DNA of 22,459 nucleotides from Gammaproteobacteria bacterium (GTDB lineage: Bacteria; Pseudomonadota; Gammaproteobacteria; Natronospirales; REEB76): assembly GCA_028871235.1 (NCBI GenBank), contig JAGWNO010000009.1, forward strand, positions 1 to 22,459, written 5' to 3'. The stretch's first letter is position 1. The number at the start of each line of letters is the position of its first letter. The position numbers and the translations under genes were made by a program. Positions 16,044 to 22,459 of this stretch are shown piece after piece. A model generated the notes under the pieces. It was given only the letters and a program-made list of their open reading frames with translations, searched no databases and was not told the DNA's origin.

Positions 16044-17486
16044 TTATGGGCCGTTGCCGGCTGCACCGGCGGCGGGCGGACTGGCCTTCGCGGCCATGTC
16101 CGGTTTGGGCGCCGCCACCTGCAGCATGCTGTTGATCTGTTTCACGTCGTTCGCACTCAGGTCACCGGCCGCCTGCTTCAACTGCAGCACACTGGTCAGA
16201 TAATTGTAGCGGCTCTGGGCGAAGCTGGTCTGGGCCTTGAGCAGGTTCTGGCGCGAGGTCAGCACATCCACGATGGTGCGCGTGCCCACCTGCATGCCGG
16301 CCTCGGTCGCCTGCAACGAGGTGTCATTGGATGTGACCGACTGCTTGAGCGCCTGTACCTGCGAGATGCCGGTGAGCACGCCCAGGAAGGCGGTGCGCGC
16401 CTGTTGTTCGGTCTGGCGCGTCACCAGCTGTACCTGGTCCTGTGCGGCATCGTACTGGCGCTGCGCCTGCGTCACCTGCGCGCTCACGCCGCCGCCGGCG
16501 AATATCGGGAAATTGAGCGACAGCATCAGCAGGTTGCCGTTGGTGTTGGAGAGTTCGTTGAAGGTCGAACCGAGCGCCGAGAAGCTGTTGCTGTTGTTGT
16601 TCTTGGTATGCGAGAGCGTCATATCGAGCGTCGGGTAATGACCCGCGCGCTTGATGGACACGGCCTTGGCCGCCACCTGGGCTCCCGCCTGGGCAGCCAG
16701 CAGGTTGGGATTCTGCTGCAGCGCCTGGCTCACCCACTTCTGGGCATCGTCGGGGACCGGATTGTGCAGCGGCATGTCGGCCGGCGGCTCTTCCAGATCC
16801 GTCACCGGCTGACCGGTGATGGCGCGCAATGATTCTTCGGCATTGATCACCTGCTGCTGGCCGCCGATCTCATCCGCCACCGACTGGTCGTAAGCCGCCT
16901 GGGCTTCCTGCACGTCGGTGATCGCGCTCATACCCACCTGGTATTTCTCCTTGGCCTGCTCCAACAGCTTGTCATTGGCTTGCTTGGCGGCGCGGTCTGC
17001 GGCCAGGGTGTCGCGGGCGGTGAGCACAGCAAAGTAGGCGGTGGCGGTGCGCACGATCAGGGCCTGTTGCGCGGCCAGGTACTGCGCCTCGGCCTGTGCC
17101 ACCGAGGCATCGGCCTGCTTGATGTTCTCCCAGGCGCTCCAGTTAAAGATTGGCTGGGTGAGTTGCAGGGTGTAGGTGCTGGAATAGTTGTTGGCGTCGA
17201 ACTGGCCCTGGATGGGGCCGCTCGGCCCGAAGCCGAAGGGCTGACTGCCGTTGGAGCGCTGCAGGGTGCGGTTGGCGCTCAGTCCCAGGTTCGGCAGATA
17301 GCCGGCGCGGGCGATGGGTGCGTTTTCCTGCGCCGCCTCATAGGTGGCCTGGGCCTGCTGAAAGGTAGGATCGTTCTGCAGGGCCAGCTGGTACACGTCC
17401 CAGAGGTCCGCCGCATGGACCGGCGCGGCCGCGATGGCGGCCGCGGTGAACGCGGCAAGGGTGAATTTGTACATGGGCCTATCCAT
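16044..17486 (-). CDS. tolC: Outer-membrane channel protein, TolC family
   Basis: This encodes 480 residues. The signal peptide MDRPMYKFTLAAFTAAAIAAAPVHA is followed by ADLWDVYQLALQNDPTFQQAQATYEAA, the typical TolC mature N-terminus. Two repeats of the outer-membrane efflux domain are visible, with long Ala/Gln coiled coils, LSLNFPIFAGGGV and GTRTIVDVLTSRQNLLKAQ. The C-terminal tail (about the last 30 residues) is Ala/Pro-rich. The ATG at 17486 is preferred because AAAGGA stands just upstream; the ATG at 17474 is the alternative. It is the general export channel for type I secretion and tripartite pumps, and resembles housekeeping TolC more than the operon-specific factor at 6764-8110. It follows rhodanese on the same strand with an 85-bp gap holding a promoter. 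Confidence 0.93.
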   Translation of the reverse strand: MDRPMYKFTLAAFTAAAIAAAPVHAADLWDVYQLALQNDPTFQQAQATYEAAQENAPIARAGYLPNLGLSANRTLQRSNGSQPFGFGPSGPIQGQFDANNYSSTYTLQLTQPIFNWSAWENIKQADASVAQAEAQYLAAQQALIVRTATAYFAVLTARDTLAADRAAKQANDKLLEQAKEKYQVGMSAITDVQEAQAAYDQSVADEIGGQQQVINAEESLRAITGQPVTDLEEPPADMPLHNPVPDDAQKWVSQALQQNPNLLAAQAGAQVAAKAVSIKRAGHYPTLDMTLSHTKNNNSNSFSALGSTFNELSNTNGNLLMLSLNFPIFAGGGVSAQVTQAQRQYDAAQDQVQLVTRQTEQQARTAFLGVLTGISQVQALKQSVTSNDTSLQATEAGMQVGTRTIVDVLTSRQNLLKAQTSFAQSRYNYLTSVLQLKQAAGDLSANDVKQINSMLQVAAPKPDMAAKASPPAAGAAGNGP

Positions 17487-17526
17487 TCAGTCCTTTGTCA
17501 GGGTTGAGGGGTAAGTGTTGTAGTGA

Positions 17527-17555
17527 AATATAACACCAGTTCTCCAGGCCGGCAA
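17527..17555 (-). promoter_or_regulatory. Sigma-70 promoter of tolC
   Basis: On the minus strand, the -35 TTGCCG (17550-17555) and the -10 TATATT (17527-17532, 5 of 6) are separated by exactly 17 bp, and TGT stands directly before the -10 (extended -10). Transcription should start near 17520, giving a leader of about 34 bases before the ATG at 17486. Confidence 0.6.
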
Positions 17556-17567
17556 ACCCTGCCGGCC
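17547..17567. terminator. Perfect 8-bp hairpin between rhodanese and tolC genes
   Basis: GGCCGGCA and TGCCGGCC pair perfectly around the loop AACCC, 4 bp beyond the rhodanese stop. There is no T-tract after it in the direction of transcription. It overlaps the tolC -35 hexamer, so it may be an attenuating or stabilising structure rather than a full terminator. Confidence 0.4.
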
Positions 17568-17571
17568 GGGT

Positions 17572-17904
17572 TCAGTAGCGGGCCAAGCTCGGGTCCAGTT
17601 CAAGGGCCCAAGCCTCGAGACCACCTGCCAGGTTGCACACATCCCGAAAACCGCGGGTACACAGGAACAGTGCCACCTGCTGGCTGCGGTTGCCGTGATG
17701 GCAAACAATCACGCAGGTTTGCCCCGGGTCCAGTTCCTGCAGCCGGCCGGGGAGTTCGCCCATGGGGATATGCAGGCAGCCGGGCAGGTGCACCCGCTCG
17801 TATTCCCAGGGTTCGCGCACGTCCAGCAGCAGCACCTTGTCCGGGGTCTGGGCGCTCAGGTCCGCCACTTGCTGCGGCGTCAGCTGGCGGACGGCTGGGT
17901 TCAC
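17572..17904 (-). CDS. Single-domain rhodanese-like sulfurtransferase
   Basis: This encodes 110 residues, one rhodanese domain and the size of GlpE/PspE-type proteins. The active-site loop is CHHGNRS, with the persulfide-forming cysteine at Cys68 (C-x-x-G-x-R). Other family marks are LLLDVREPWEYERVHLPG and NLAGGLEAW. There is no signal peptide, so it is cytoplasmic. It can carry or transfer sulfane sulfur; the acceptor is unknown. The start is GTG at 17904, 10 bp after the pcm-like stop on the same strand, so the two are co-transcribed. I recall the pcm-rhodanese-tolC order from other gammaproteobacteria. Confidence 0.93.
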   Translation of the reverse strand: MNPAVRQLTPQQVADLSAQTPDKVLLLDVREPWEYERVHLPGCLHIPMGELPGRLQELDPGQTCVIVCHHGNRSQQVALFLCTRGFRDVCNLAGGLEAWALELDPSLARY

Positions 17905-17914
17905 GTTGCGCCGC

Positions 17915-18568
17915 TCAGAACCGGAAGCTGCGCGGCGCCACCGCGTTCACCAGCGGCGGCAGGTCGGTCTCGAACAGGCTTTCCCGCGACCAGGCTTCCT
18001 CGGTCACGCGGGTGATGAGCAGAGCTTCCATCACCGGCGACTGTCCCACGATCACGAACAGCCGGCCACCGATGCTGAGATGTTCGGCATAGCGCGTGTC
18101 ATACACGGGCAGGGAACCGGTCACGGCGATGACATCGAAATGGGCCGCGAGCCAATCGAGCGTGCTGCCGTCGCGGGTTTCGAGGCGCGCGTTGCCGATG
18201 CCCAGACCCCTGCAGGTCTTGCCGGCCAGTGCGGTGAAATCGGGGTGGATATCCACGGAGAGCACTTCACCCGCCAGCTTCGCCAGGCAGGCGGTGATGA
18301 AACCGCTGCCGCTGCCGATCTCCAGGGCACTGTCGTACGCCTGCGGATCCAGGGCTTGCAGCATGCGGCCTTCCATCTTGGGCGTCATCATCACCTGGCC
18401 ATGGCCCAGCGGGATACAGGTATCGGCGAATGCCAGGTCATGGTAGCGGCCGGGTACGAAGCGCTCGCGTGGCAGGGCTTCGAGGATGGAGAGCACACGC
18501 CTATCCAGCACATCCCAGGCACGCACCTGCTGGCCGACCATCTGGTCGCGGGCAAACTGGATATCCAT
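17915..18568 (-). CDS. Protein-L-isoaspartate O-methyltransferase homologue (divergent)
   Basis: This encodes 217 residues from the ATG at 18568, which gives the normal family N-terminus (MDIQFARDQMVGQQVRAWDV). The open frame to 18664 adds 32 atypical residues. It is an S-adenosylmethionine-dependent methyltransferase by fold: the AdoMet-binding loop is ALEIGSGSGFITACLA (83-89), followed by VLSVDIHPD, and the PCMT-type FVPGRYHDLAFADTCIPLGHGQ is clear. However, the canonical GQTIS-x-P motif reads GQVMMTP (57-63), so the catalytic Ser/Thr position is Met61. The usual VVTAAAP segment reads AVTGSLPVYD. It may therefore not repair isoaspartate, or may use Thr62. It leads a cluster with rhodanese and tolC. 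Confidence 0.88.
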   Translation of the reverse strand: MDIQFARDQMVGQQVRAWDVLDRRVLSILEALPRERFVPGRYHDLAFADTCIPLGHGQVMMTPKMEGRMLQALDPQAYDSALEIGSGSGFITACLAKLAGEVLSVDIHPDFTALAGKTCRGLGIGNARLETRDGSTLDWLAAHFDVIAVTGSLPVYDTRYAEHLSIGGRLFVIVGQSPVMEALLITRVTEEAWSRESLFETDLPPLVNAVAPRSFRF

Positions 18569-18761
18569 CGGATTTCTATGCAAAAAATGGCCGTGAAGGG
18601 TTGCAAAGGTTAAGCGCTTTGACCGGTCTTGGCAAGGCAAGTGCGTCATCGGCGCGCATGACAACTGTCAGCTTTATTTTCCGGGGTATGACCCTGCCGC
18701 CGTCATCAGCAGAGGCGCTCATGCGTTATGTCCGCAAGACAGTCATGCAGGAGTGGGATCC

Positions 18762-19166
18762 ATGAGAACGGCCATCAGCATGTCCGCCCTGGCCTTGTTC
18801 ATCGCCGGGTGCGCCAGCGCACCGCGGCCGGTCTTGTACCCGAATGCCATCCTGCAGCGCACCGGCCCGGACGCCGCCAATACCGCCATCGCCGAGTGCA
18901 TGCAGCTTGCGGATGCCGCGGATCTGAACCACAGTCCCGTCGCCAGGGATGCGGGCGCCGGTGCCGTGGTGGGCGGAGCCGGCGGTGCCGCCGTGGGCGC
19001 GGTGTTCGGACACCCGCTTCGGGGTCTGGTGGCGGGTGCGGTGGGCGGTGCCGCCAGCGGTGCGGCGCGCGGCGCGATCCGTGGCAGCGAGCCGAGTCCG
19101 CTGTACAGGAACTACGTGAACCACTGTCTGCGCGATAGAGGCTACGACGTCATCGGCTGGCGCTGA
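18762..19166 (+). CDS. Glycine-zipper lipoprotein
   Basis: This encodes 134 residues from the ATG at 18762, preceded by AGGAG with 8-base spacing; an in-frame GTG at 18753 overlaps that site and is less likely. The N-terminus is a lipoprotein signal with lipobox IAGC (Cys17), so the mature protein is lipid-anchored. A Gly/Ala-rich zipper segment runs through GAGAVVGGAGGAAVGAVFG and LVAGAVGGAASGAARGA (about residues 65-107), able to form a membrane-inserted helical hairpin. Flanking cysteines at ECMQLAD and NHCLRDRGYDVIGWR could pair. It is an envelope protein of unknown function, similar in type to other glycine-zipper outer-membrane lipoproteins. Confidence 0.88.
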   Translation: MRTAISMSALALFIAGCASAPRPVLYPNAILQRTGPDAANTAIAECMQLADAADLNHSPVARDAGAGAVVGGAGGAAVGAVFGHPLRGLVAGAVGGAASGAARGAIRGSEPSPLYRNYVNHCLRDRGYDVIGWR

Positions 19167-19222
19167 TCCCGCGGCGGGACCGCCGGCGGAATAATCCCTT
19201 ACAGGGTGGCGGTGCACAGGGG

Positions 19223-19251
19223 TTGTGCGCTGTCTGCCGCTGGCCTATCGT
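19223..19251 (+). promoter_or_regulatory. Candidate sigma-70 promoter for the thiC leader
   Basis: TTGTGC (19223-19228) and TATCGT (19246-19251) are separated by exactly 17 bp. The hexamers match 3 and 4 bases of consensus. The predicted start near 19258 coincides with the first base pair of the riboswitch at 19260, which supports the assignment. Confidence 0.45.
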
Positions 19252-19259
19252 CTGCACTT

Positions 19260-19382
19260 CAAGCTGGGGGTGCCCCGTTTGTTTTGACGACGGGGCTGAG
19301 AACACACCCTTGGAACCTGGACCGGCCGGCGGGCTCCCGACACGGGACCCGCTGGATCCAACACCGGCGGAGGGAAGGCTTG
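19260..19382 (+). ncRNA. TPP riboswitch (THI element) upstream of thiC
   Basis: The conserved THI-box elements occur in order: GGGGGTGCC (from 19266), GGGGCTGAGA (19292-19301), ACCCTT (19306-19311), GAACCTG (19313-19319) and CCGGCGGAGGGAAG (19364-19377). P1 closes as CAAGC (19260-19264) with GCTTG (19378-19382). An extra P3a arm is present: GCGGG/CCCGC and TCCCG/CGGGA around the loop ACA (19329-19352). It binds thiamine diphosphate and should lower thiC expression when TPP is plentiful. Confidence 0.95.
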
Positions 19383-19430
19383 CGGCCTCATGACCGCTCG
19401 CGTTTTTCGCCCAGCCGGACGTGAGGGCCG
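19383..19430 (+). promoter_or_regulatory. Putative expression platform sequestering the thiC ribosome binding site
   Basis: CGGCCTCATG (19383-19392) can pair with CGTGAGGGCCG (19420-19430) with one bulged G and one G-U pair. The 3' arm contains the GAGGG ribosome binding site that precedes the thiC ATG at 19434. The stem starts directly after P1, so it could stack on the TPP-bound aptamer and block translation. A short T-run (19403-19407) lies in the loop but follows no strong hairpin, so translational control is favoured over termination. Confidence 0.5.
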
Positions 19431-19433
19431 AAC

Positions 19434-21290
19434 ATGAGCGCCGTACCCGCAGACTTCATCCGCCGCACCGCGCGGCTTTCCGCAGAGGCCACGCGGCCCT
19501 ACCCCAATTCCCGAAAGGTGTTGGTGCCCGGTACTCGCACCGACCTGCGCGTCGCCATGCGCGAAGTGTCGCAGTCCGACACCCAGGCGCTGCACGGTGC
19601 CGAGGCCAATCCGCCCATACCTATATATGACACTTCCGGTCCGTACACCGATCCGGATGCCCAGATTGATCTGTTGGCGGGCTTACCGGCGTACCGTGCG
19701 CGCTGGATAGAAGAGCGCGGCGATACCGAACAGTTGGCCGATTTCACTTCCGGCTACACCCGCCGCCGCAACCGCGATCCCAAACTCGCCGACATCCGCT
19801 TTCCGGCACCGCCCAAGCCGCGCCGCGCCAAAACCGGCGCCAACGTCACCCAGATGCACTACGCGCGTCGCGGCACCGTCACGCCGGAGATGGAATACAT
19901 CGCCATCCGCGAGAACCTGCGGCTGCGGGAATTGCGCGCCGATCCGCGCTACGCGCAACTGTTGAGACAGCATCGCGGCCAGCACTGGGGCGCAGCGCTA
20001 CCGGAAGCGATCACGCCTGAATTCGTGCGCGATGAAGTGGCGCGCGGTCGCGCCATCATCCCCGCCAACATCAACCATCCGGAACTGGAGCCCATGATCA
20101 TCGGCCGCAACTTCCTGGTGAAGATCAACACCAACATCGGCAATTCCGCGGTGACCTCCGGCATCGCCGAGGAAGTGGAGAAGATGGTGTGGTCGGCGCG
20201 CTGGGGCGGCGACACCCTCATGGACCTGTCCACCGGCAAGAATATCCACGAGACCCGCGAGTGGATCATCCGCAACGCGCCCATGCCCATCGGCACCGTG
20301 CCCATCTACCAGGCGCTGGAGAAAGTGGACGGCAAGGCCGAGGAACTCACCTGGGAGATGTTCCGCGACACCCTCATCGAGCAGGCGGAGCAGGGCGTGG
20401 ATTACTTCACCATCCACGCCGGCGTGCGTCTGCCGTTCGTGCCGCTGACGGCGCAGCGCGTCACCGGCATCGTGTCGCGCGGCGGCTCGATCCTCGCCAA
20501 GTGGTGTCTCTCCCACCATCAGGAAAATTTCCTTTACACCCATTTCGAGGACATCTGCGAGATCATGCAGGCTTACGACGTCTCGTTCTCGCTGGGCGAC
20601 GGCCTGCGCCCCGGCTGCATCGCCGACGCCAACGACGAGGCCCAGTTCGCTGAACTGAAGACGCTCGGTGAACTCACGAAAGTGGCATGGCAGCACGACT
20701 GCCAGGTGATGATCGAAGGCCCAGGCCATGTGCCCATGCAGCTTATAAAAGAGAACATGGACAAGGAACTGGCGGAATGCTACGAAGCGCCGTTCTATAC
20801 GCTGGGACCGTTGACCACCGACATCGCACCGGGTTACGACCACATCACCAGCGCCATCGGCGCCGCCCAGATCGGCTGGTACGGCACCGCCATGCTCTGC
20901 TACGTCACGCCCAAGGAACATCTGGGCCTGCCGGACAAGCAGGACGTACGCGACGGCATCATCGCCTACAAGATCGCGGCCCACGCGGCGGATCTGGCAA
21001 AAGGCCATCCCGGCGCGCAGCTGCGGGATAACGCGCTCTCAAAAGCCCGCTTCGAGTTCCGCTGGGAAGACCAGTTCAATCTGGGACTCGATCCCGACAA
21101 GGCGCGGGAATTCCACGACGAGACCCTGCCGAAGGATTCCGCCAAACTTGCCCACTTCTGCTCCATGTGCGGCCCGCATTTCTGTTCGATGAAAATAACT
21201 CAGGACGTGCGGGAGTATGCGAAGCAGGGCATGGCAGAGAAATCGCGGGAATTCCTGGAGCAGGGCGGCGATATCTATCGCCGGGGGTAA
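19434..21290 (+). CDS. thiC: Phosphomethylpyrimidine synthase
   Basis: This encodes 618 residues, near E. coli ThiC (631). ThiC is a radical-SAM enzyme that converts 5-aminoimidazole ribotide to hydroxymethylpyrimidine phosphate for thiamine synthesis. The noncanonical C-x2-C-x4-C iron-sulfur motif is near the C-terminus, CSMCGPHFC (Cys576, 579, 584). Other family blocks are IPANINHPELEPMIIGRNFLVKIN, MDLSTGKNIHETREWI, DYFTIHAGV, GSILAKW, EGPGHVPM, and YTLGPLTTDIAPGYDHI. The N-terminal extension (SRKVLVPGTRTDLRVAMREV) is normal. It starts 51 bases after a TPP riboswitch, behind the GAGGG ribosome binding site. No other thi gene is visible in the window. Confidence 0.98.
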   Translation: MSAVPADFIRRTARLSAEATRPYPNSRKVLVPGTRTDLRVAMREVSQSDTQALHGAEANPPIPIYDTSGPYTDPDAQIDLLAGLPAYRARWIEERGDTEQLADFTSGYTRRRNRDPKLADIRFPAPPKPRRAKTGANVTQMHYARRGTVTPEMEYIAIRENLRLRELRADPRYAQLLRQHRGQHWGAALPEAITPEFVRDEVARGRAIIPANINHPELEPMIIGRNFLVKINTNIGNSAVTSGIAEEVEKMVWSARWGGDTLMDLSTGKNIHETREWIIRNAPMPIGTVPIYQALEKVDGKAEELTWEMFRDTLIEQAEQGVDYFTIHAGVRLPFVPLTAQRVTGIVSRGGSILAKWCLSHHQENFLYTHFEDICEIMQAYDVSFSLGDGLRPGCIADANDEAQFAELKTLGELTKVAWQHDCQVMIEGPGHVPMQLIKENMDKELAECYEAPFYTLGPLTTDIAPGYDHITSAIGAAQIGWYGTAMLCYVTPKEHLGLPDKQDVRDGIIAYKIAAHAADLAKGHPGAQLRDNALSKARFEFRWEDQFNLGLDPDKAREFHDETLPKDSAKLAHFCSMCGPHFCSMKITQDVREYAKQGMAEKSREFLEQGGDIYRRG

Positions 21291-21340
21291 CCGGGGCTGC
21301 TGGATAGCCACCGCGGAAAAGAGTATTTTTGGCCCGGCTG

Positions 21341-21793
21341 ATGATGACAAAAACAGTCAGACTCTCCGTTTGTGTGTTGGCGCTCATCGGCACGCTCTCG
21401 GCTGTCGGTGCTCCGCTTGCTTCGGAAGCACAAGTACGCTCTGCGGAGCAAGCCTGGGTACATGCAGAGGACCAACGGGATGCGAAGTCACTGCGCCAGA
21501 TCCTCGACGAAAAATTCATCGTGACGTTCGGGGCGGACGCGCCACTCAACCGTGACGCATTCATCAAGGCAGTTACCTCCGGCACAGACACTGACATTTC
21601 GCAGACCCTCAGCGACCAAATTGTTCGTGTTTATCGCGACACGGCAGTCTCCACCGGAATCGACACAGTGCGTGCCGTAACGAATGGGAAGCCGCACATT
21701 CGCAGATATCGCTACACAGCGACCTACATCAAACGGGCGGGGCGCTGGGTCGCCTTGGGCGAGCAGATGGTTCGGATACCTGAGATCCATTAG
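21341..21793 (+). CDS. Exported SnoaL/DUF4440-like (NTF2-fold) protein
   Basis: This encodes 150 residues from the ATG at 21341 (TTG at 21329 and ATG at 21344 are alternatives); no good ribosome binding site is visible. A signal peptide runs MMTKTVRLSVCVLALIGTLSAVGAPLA. The mature part fits the NTF2-like DUF4440/SnoaL pattern: EQAWVHAEDQRDAKSLRQILDEKFIVTFGADAPLNRDAFIKAV, then paired strands ending YTATYIKRAGRWVALGEQMVRI. Function is unknown; such domains bind small ligands or act as isomerases and polyketide cyclases. Its GC content looks lower and its codon use looser than in the neighbouring genes by eye, suggesting a more recent arrival. A REP element begins 5 bases after its stop. Confidence 0.75.
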   Translation: MMTKTVRLSVCVLALIGTLSAVGAPLASEAQVRSAEQAWVHAEDQRDAKSLRQILDEKFIVTFGADAPLNRDAFIKAVTSGTDTDISQTLSDQIVRVYRDTAVSTGIDTVRAVTNGKPHIRRYRYTATYIKRAGRWVALGEQMVRIPEIH

Positions 21794-21797
21794 CAAT

Positions 21798-21827
21798 CGT
21801 AGGTTGGGCTGACGAAGGAAGCCCAAC
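21798..21827 (+). repeat. REP element, left
   Basis: A 30-bp REP carries the GTAG head (21799-21802 is GTAG) followed by an imperfect palindrome, GTTGGGCT and AGCCCAAC around a 9-base loop. It matches the reverse complement of the right copy at 29 of 30 positions (A versus C at position 18). It starts 5 bases after the SnoaL-like stop and could serve as an mRNA 3'-end structure. Confidence 0.85.
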
Positions 21828-21851
21828 GTCACACAAGGAAGCGAACACACG

Positions 21852-22417
21852 ATGCGATACCGGAGGGCTCTTGTCGCCGGCGGCCCTATTTCTTTACCGT
21901 CAATCTTGCCGACCGCGGGGCGGATACACTCGTACGACACATCGATGACCTACGGCAGGCGCTGGACCAGGTAAAGGCGGCGCATCCCTTTACCCTGGTG
22001 GCGATGGCGCTGATGCCCGAACACCTGCATGCCATCTGGCAGTTGCCAGCGTGCGATACGGATTATCCGATGCGCTGGTCATTAATCAAAACGGGTTTCT
22101 CGTGGCGACTGAAGACGGATGAACGCATCCGTCCGAGCCACAATGCAAAACGTGAGCGGGGTATCTGGCAGCGGCGATACTGGGAACACCTAATCCGGGA
22201 TGATGGCGATTTGGCCCGACATGTGGACTACATTCACTATAACCCGGTTAAACATGGCTTGGTTGCCCGTCCTGTGGCTTGGCCTTACTCGACCTTGCAC
22301 ACCTACATTGAAAGGGGCATGGTGGCCGCGGATTGGGGTGGTAGGGTGGATGATATCGGATATGGTTTCGGTGAACGTCGAGATGTTGGGCTTCCTGCGT
22401 CAGCCCAACCTACGTGA
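21852..22417 (+). pseudogene. RAYT (REP-associated tyrosine transposase), frameshifted
   Basis: The N-terminus MRYRRALVAGG starts at the ATG 21852 in one frame, and the rest of the protein continues in another frame from TATTTCTTT at 21887 (YFFTVNLADR). The family sequence GGTYFFTVNLADR would be restored by one extra base before CCTAT at 21885, so one base has been lost. The 5' frame stops at TAA 21972-21974 after 40 codons. Downstream, the HUH motif is intact (PEHLHAIW), as are YPMRWSLIK, RGIWQRRYWEHLIRD and HVDYIHYNPVKHG, which should hold the nucleophilic tyrosine. The frame ends at TGA 22415-22417, reading through the right REP. A start at 21998 would lack the first strand, so the product is probably inactive unless frameshifting restores it or the missing base is a sequencing error. 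Confidence 0.82.
22385..22414 (-). repeat. REP element, right (inverted)
   Basis: This is the reverse-complement partner of the left REP, with one mismatch in 30 bp. It lies inside the last codons of the RAYT frame (the protein end GLPASAQPT is encoded by the REP), and the stop codon follows its last base. Confidence 0.85.
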
Positions 22418-22459
22418 AATAGCGGCAGCCGATGTCCGTTGGATGGGGTTCGTATGAAT

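Larger units (their letters stand above)
21798..22414 (+). mobile_element. REP-RAYT-REP element
   Basis: A RAYT-type (REP-associated tyrosine transposase) gene lies between two inverted, near-identical 30-bp REP sequences at 21798-21827 and 22385-22414. RAYTs are IS200/IS605-like HUH/Y1 proteins that are usually single-copy and flanked by REPs they are thought to spread. No target duplication was identified. Confidence 0.85.

Noticed and set aside
21998..22417. A complete 139-residue RAYT starting at 21998
   Set aside because: The homologous first strand (YFFTVNLADR) and the N-terminal MRYRRALVAGG are present upstream in frames joined by a one-base shift, so this is the rest of a broken gene rather than a short intact one.
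1..22459. CRISPR array, tRNA, rRNA, prophage, toxin-antitoxin or defence genes
   Set aside because: No regularly spaced repeats, cloverleaf-like sequences, integrases or recognisable defence proteins were seen on reading both strands.

Overview
The window is a GC-rich, gene-dense chromosomal segment of a Gram-negative bacterium, most likely a gammaproteobacterium. The evidence is a tripartite RND efflux operon, Kdo/heptose/lipid A genes, TolC beside a rhodanese and a PCMT-like gene, and thiC under a TPP riboswitch. The kdkA gene and the waaA / tolC-rhodanese-pcm / thiC order recall Xanthomonadales/Pseudomonadales-like genomes, but I cannot fix the genus. No tRNA, rRNA, CRISPR, prophage or integrase was seen.

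Layout. (1) 3-1798: the 3' part of a large BNR/Asp-box beta-propeller protein, then a small exported His/Cys protein of unknown function. (2) 1796-8110, minus strand: a four-gene operon in which every gene overlaps the next by 4 bases. It encodes an outer-membrane factor, a membrane fusion protein, an RND permease and a dienelactone-hydrolase-family enzyme. (3) 8342-10443, plus strand: a divergently transcribed OmpR-type regulator and EnvZ-type kinase, overlapping by one base. The 231-bp gap between (2) and (3) holds an OmpR-box-like direct repeat. (4) 10476-16009: an LPS inner-core/lipid A cluster with a GT9 heptosyltransferase, a Kdo kinase, a lipid A acyltransferase, HldE and WaaA, mostly in divergent and convergent pairs. 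(5) 16044-18568, minus strand: pcm-like, rhodanese and a second TolC-type protein; tolC also has a good candidate promoter of its own. (6) 18762-21290: a glycine-zipper lipoprotein, then a TPP riboswitch and thiC. (7) 21341-22459: an exported SnoaL/DUF4440-like protein, then a small REP/RAYT element. The element is a frameshifted Y1-type transposase-like gene between two inverted, nearly identical 30-bp REP sequences.

How the genes fit together. The two-component system probably controls the neighbouring efflux operon and itself. HldE supplies ADP-heptose, WaaA adds Kdo to lipid A, KdkA phosphorylates that Kdo, the GT9 enzyme adds heptose, and the LpxL/M-type enzyme finishes acylation, so one cluster covers much of Kdo2/heptose core assembly. 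ThiC makes the thiamine pyrimidine and is feedback-controlled by TPP.

Most of the window is ordinary housekeeping and envelope content. The points most worth a second look are the decayed RAYT with its REP pair, the PCMT homologue that has lost the canonical catalytic motif, the hydrolase coupled to the efflux operon, the OmpR-like box, the thiC leader, and the unknown His/Cys periplasmic protein. I did not find convincing evidence of a wholly new system.
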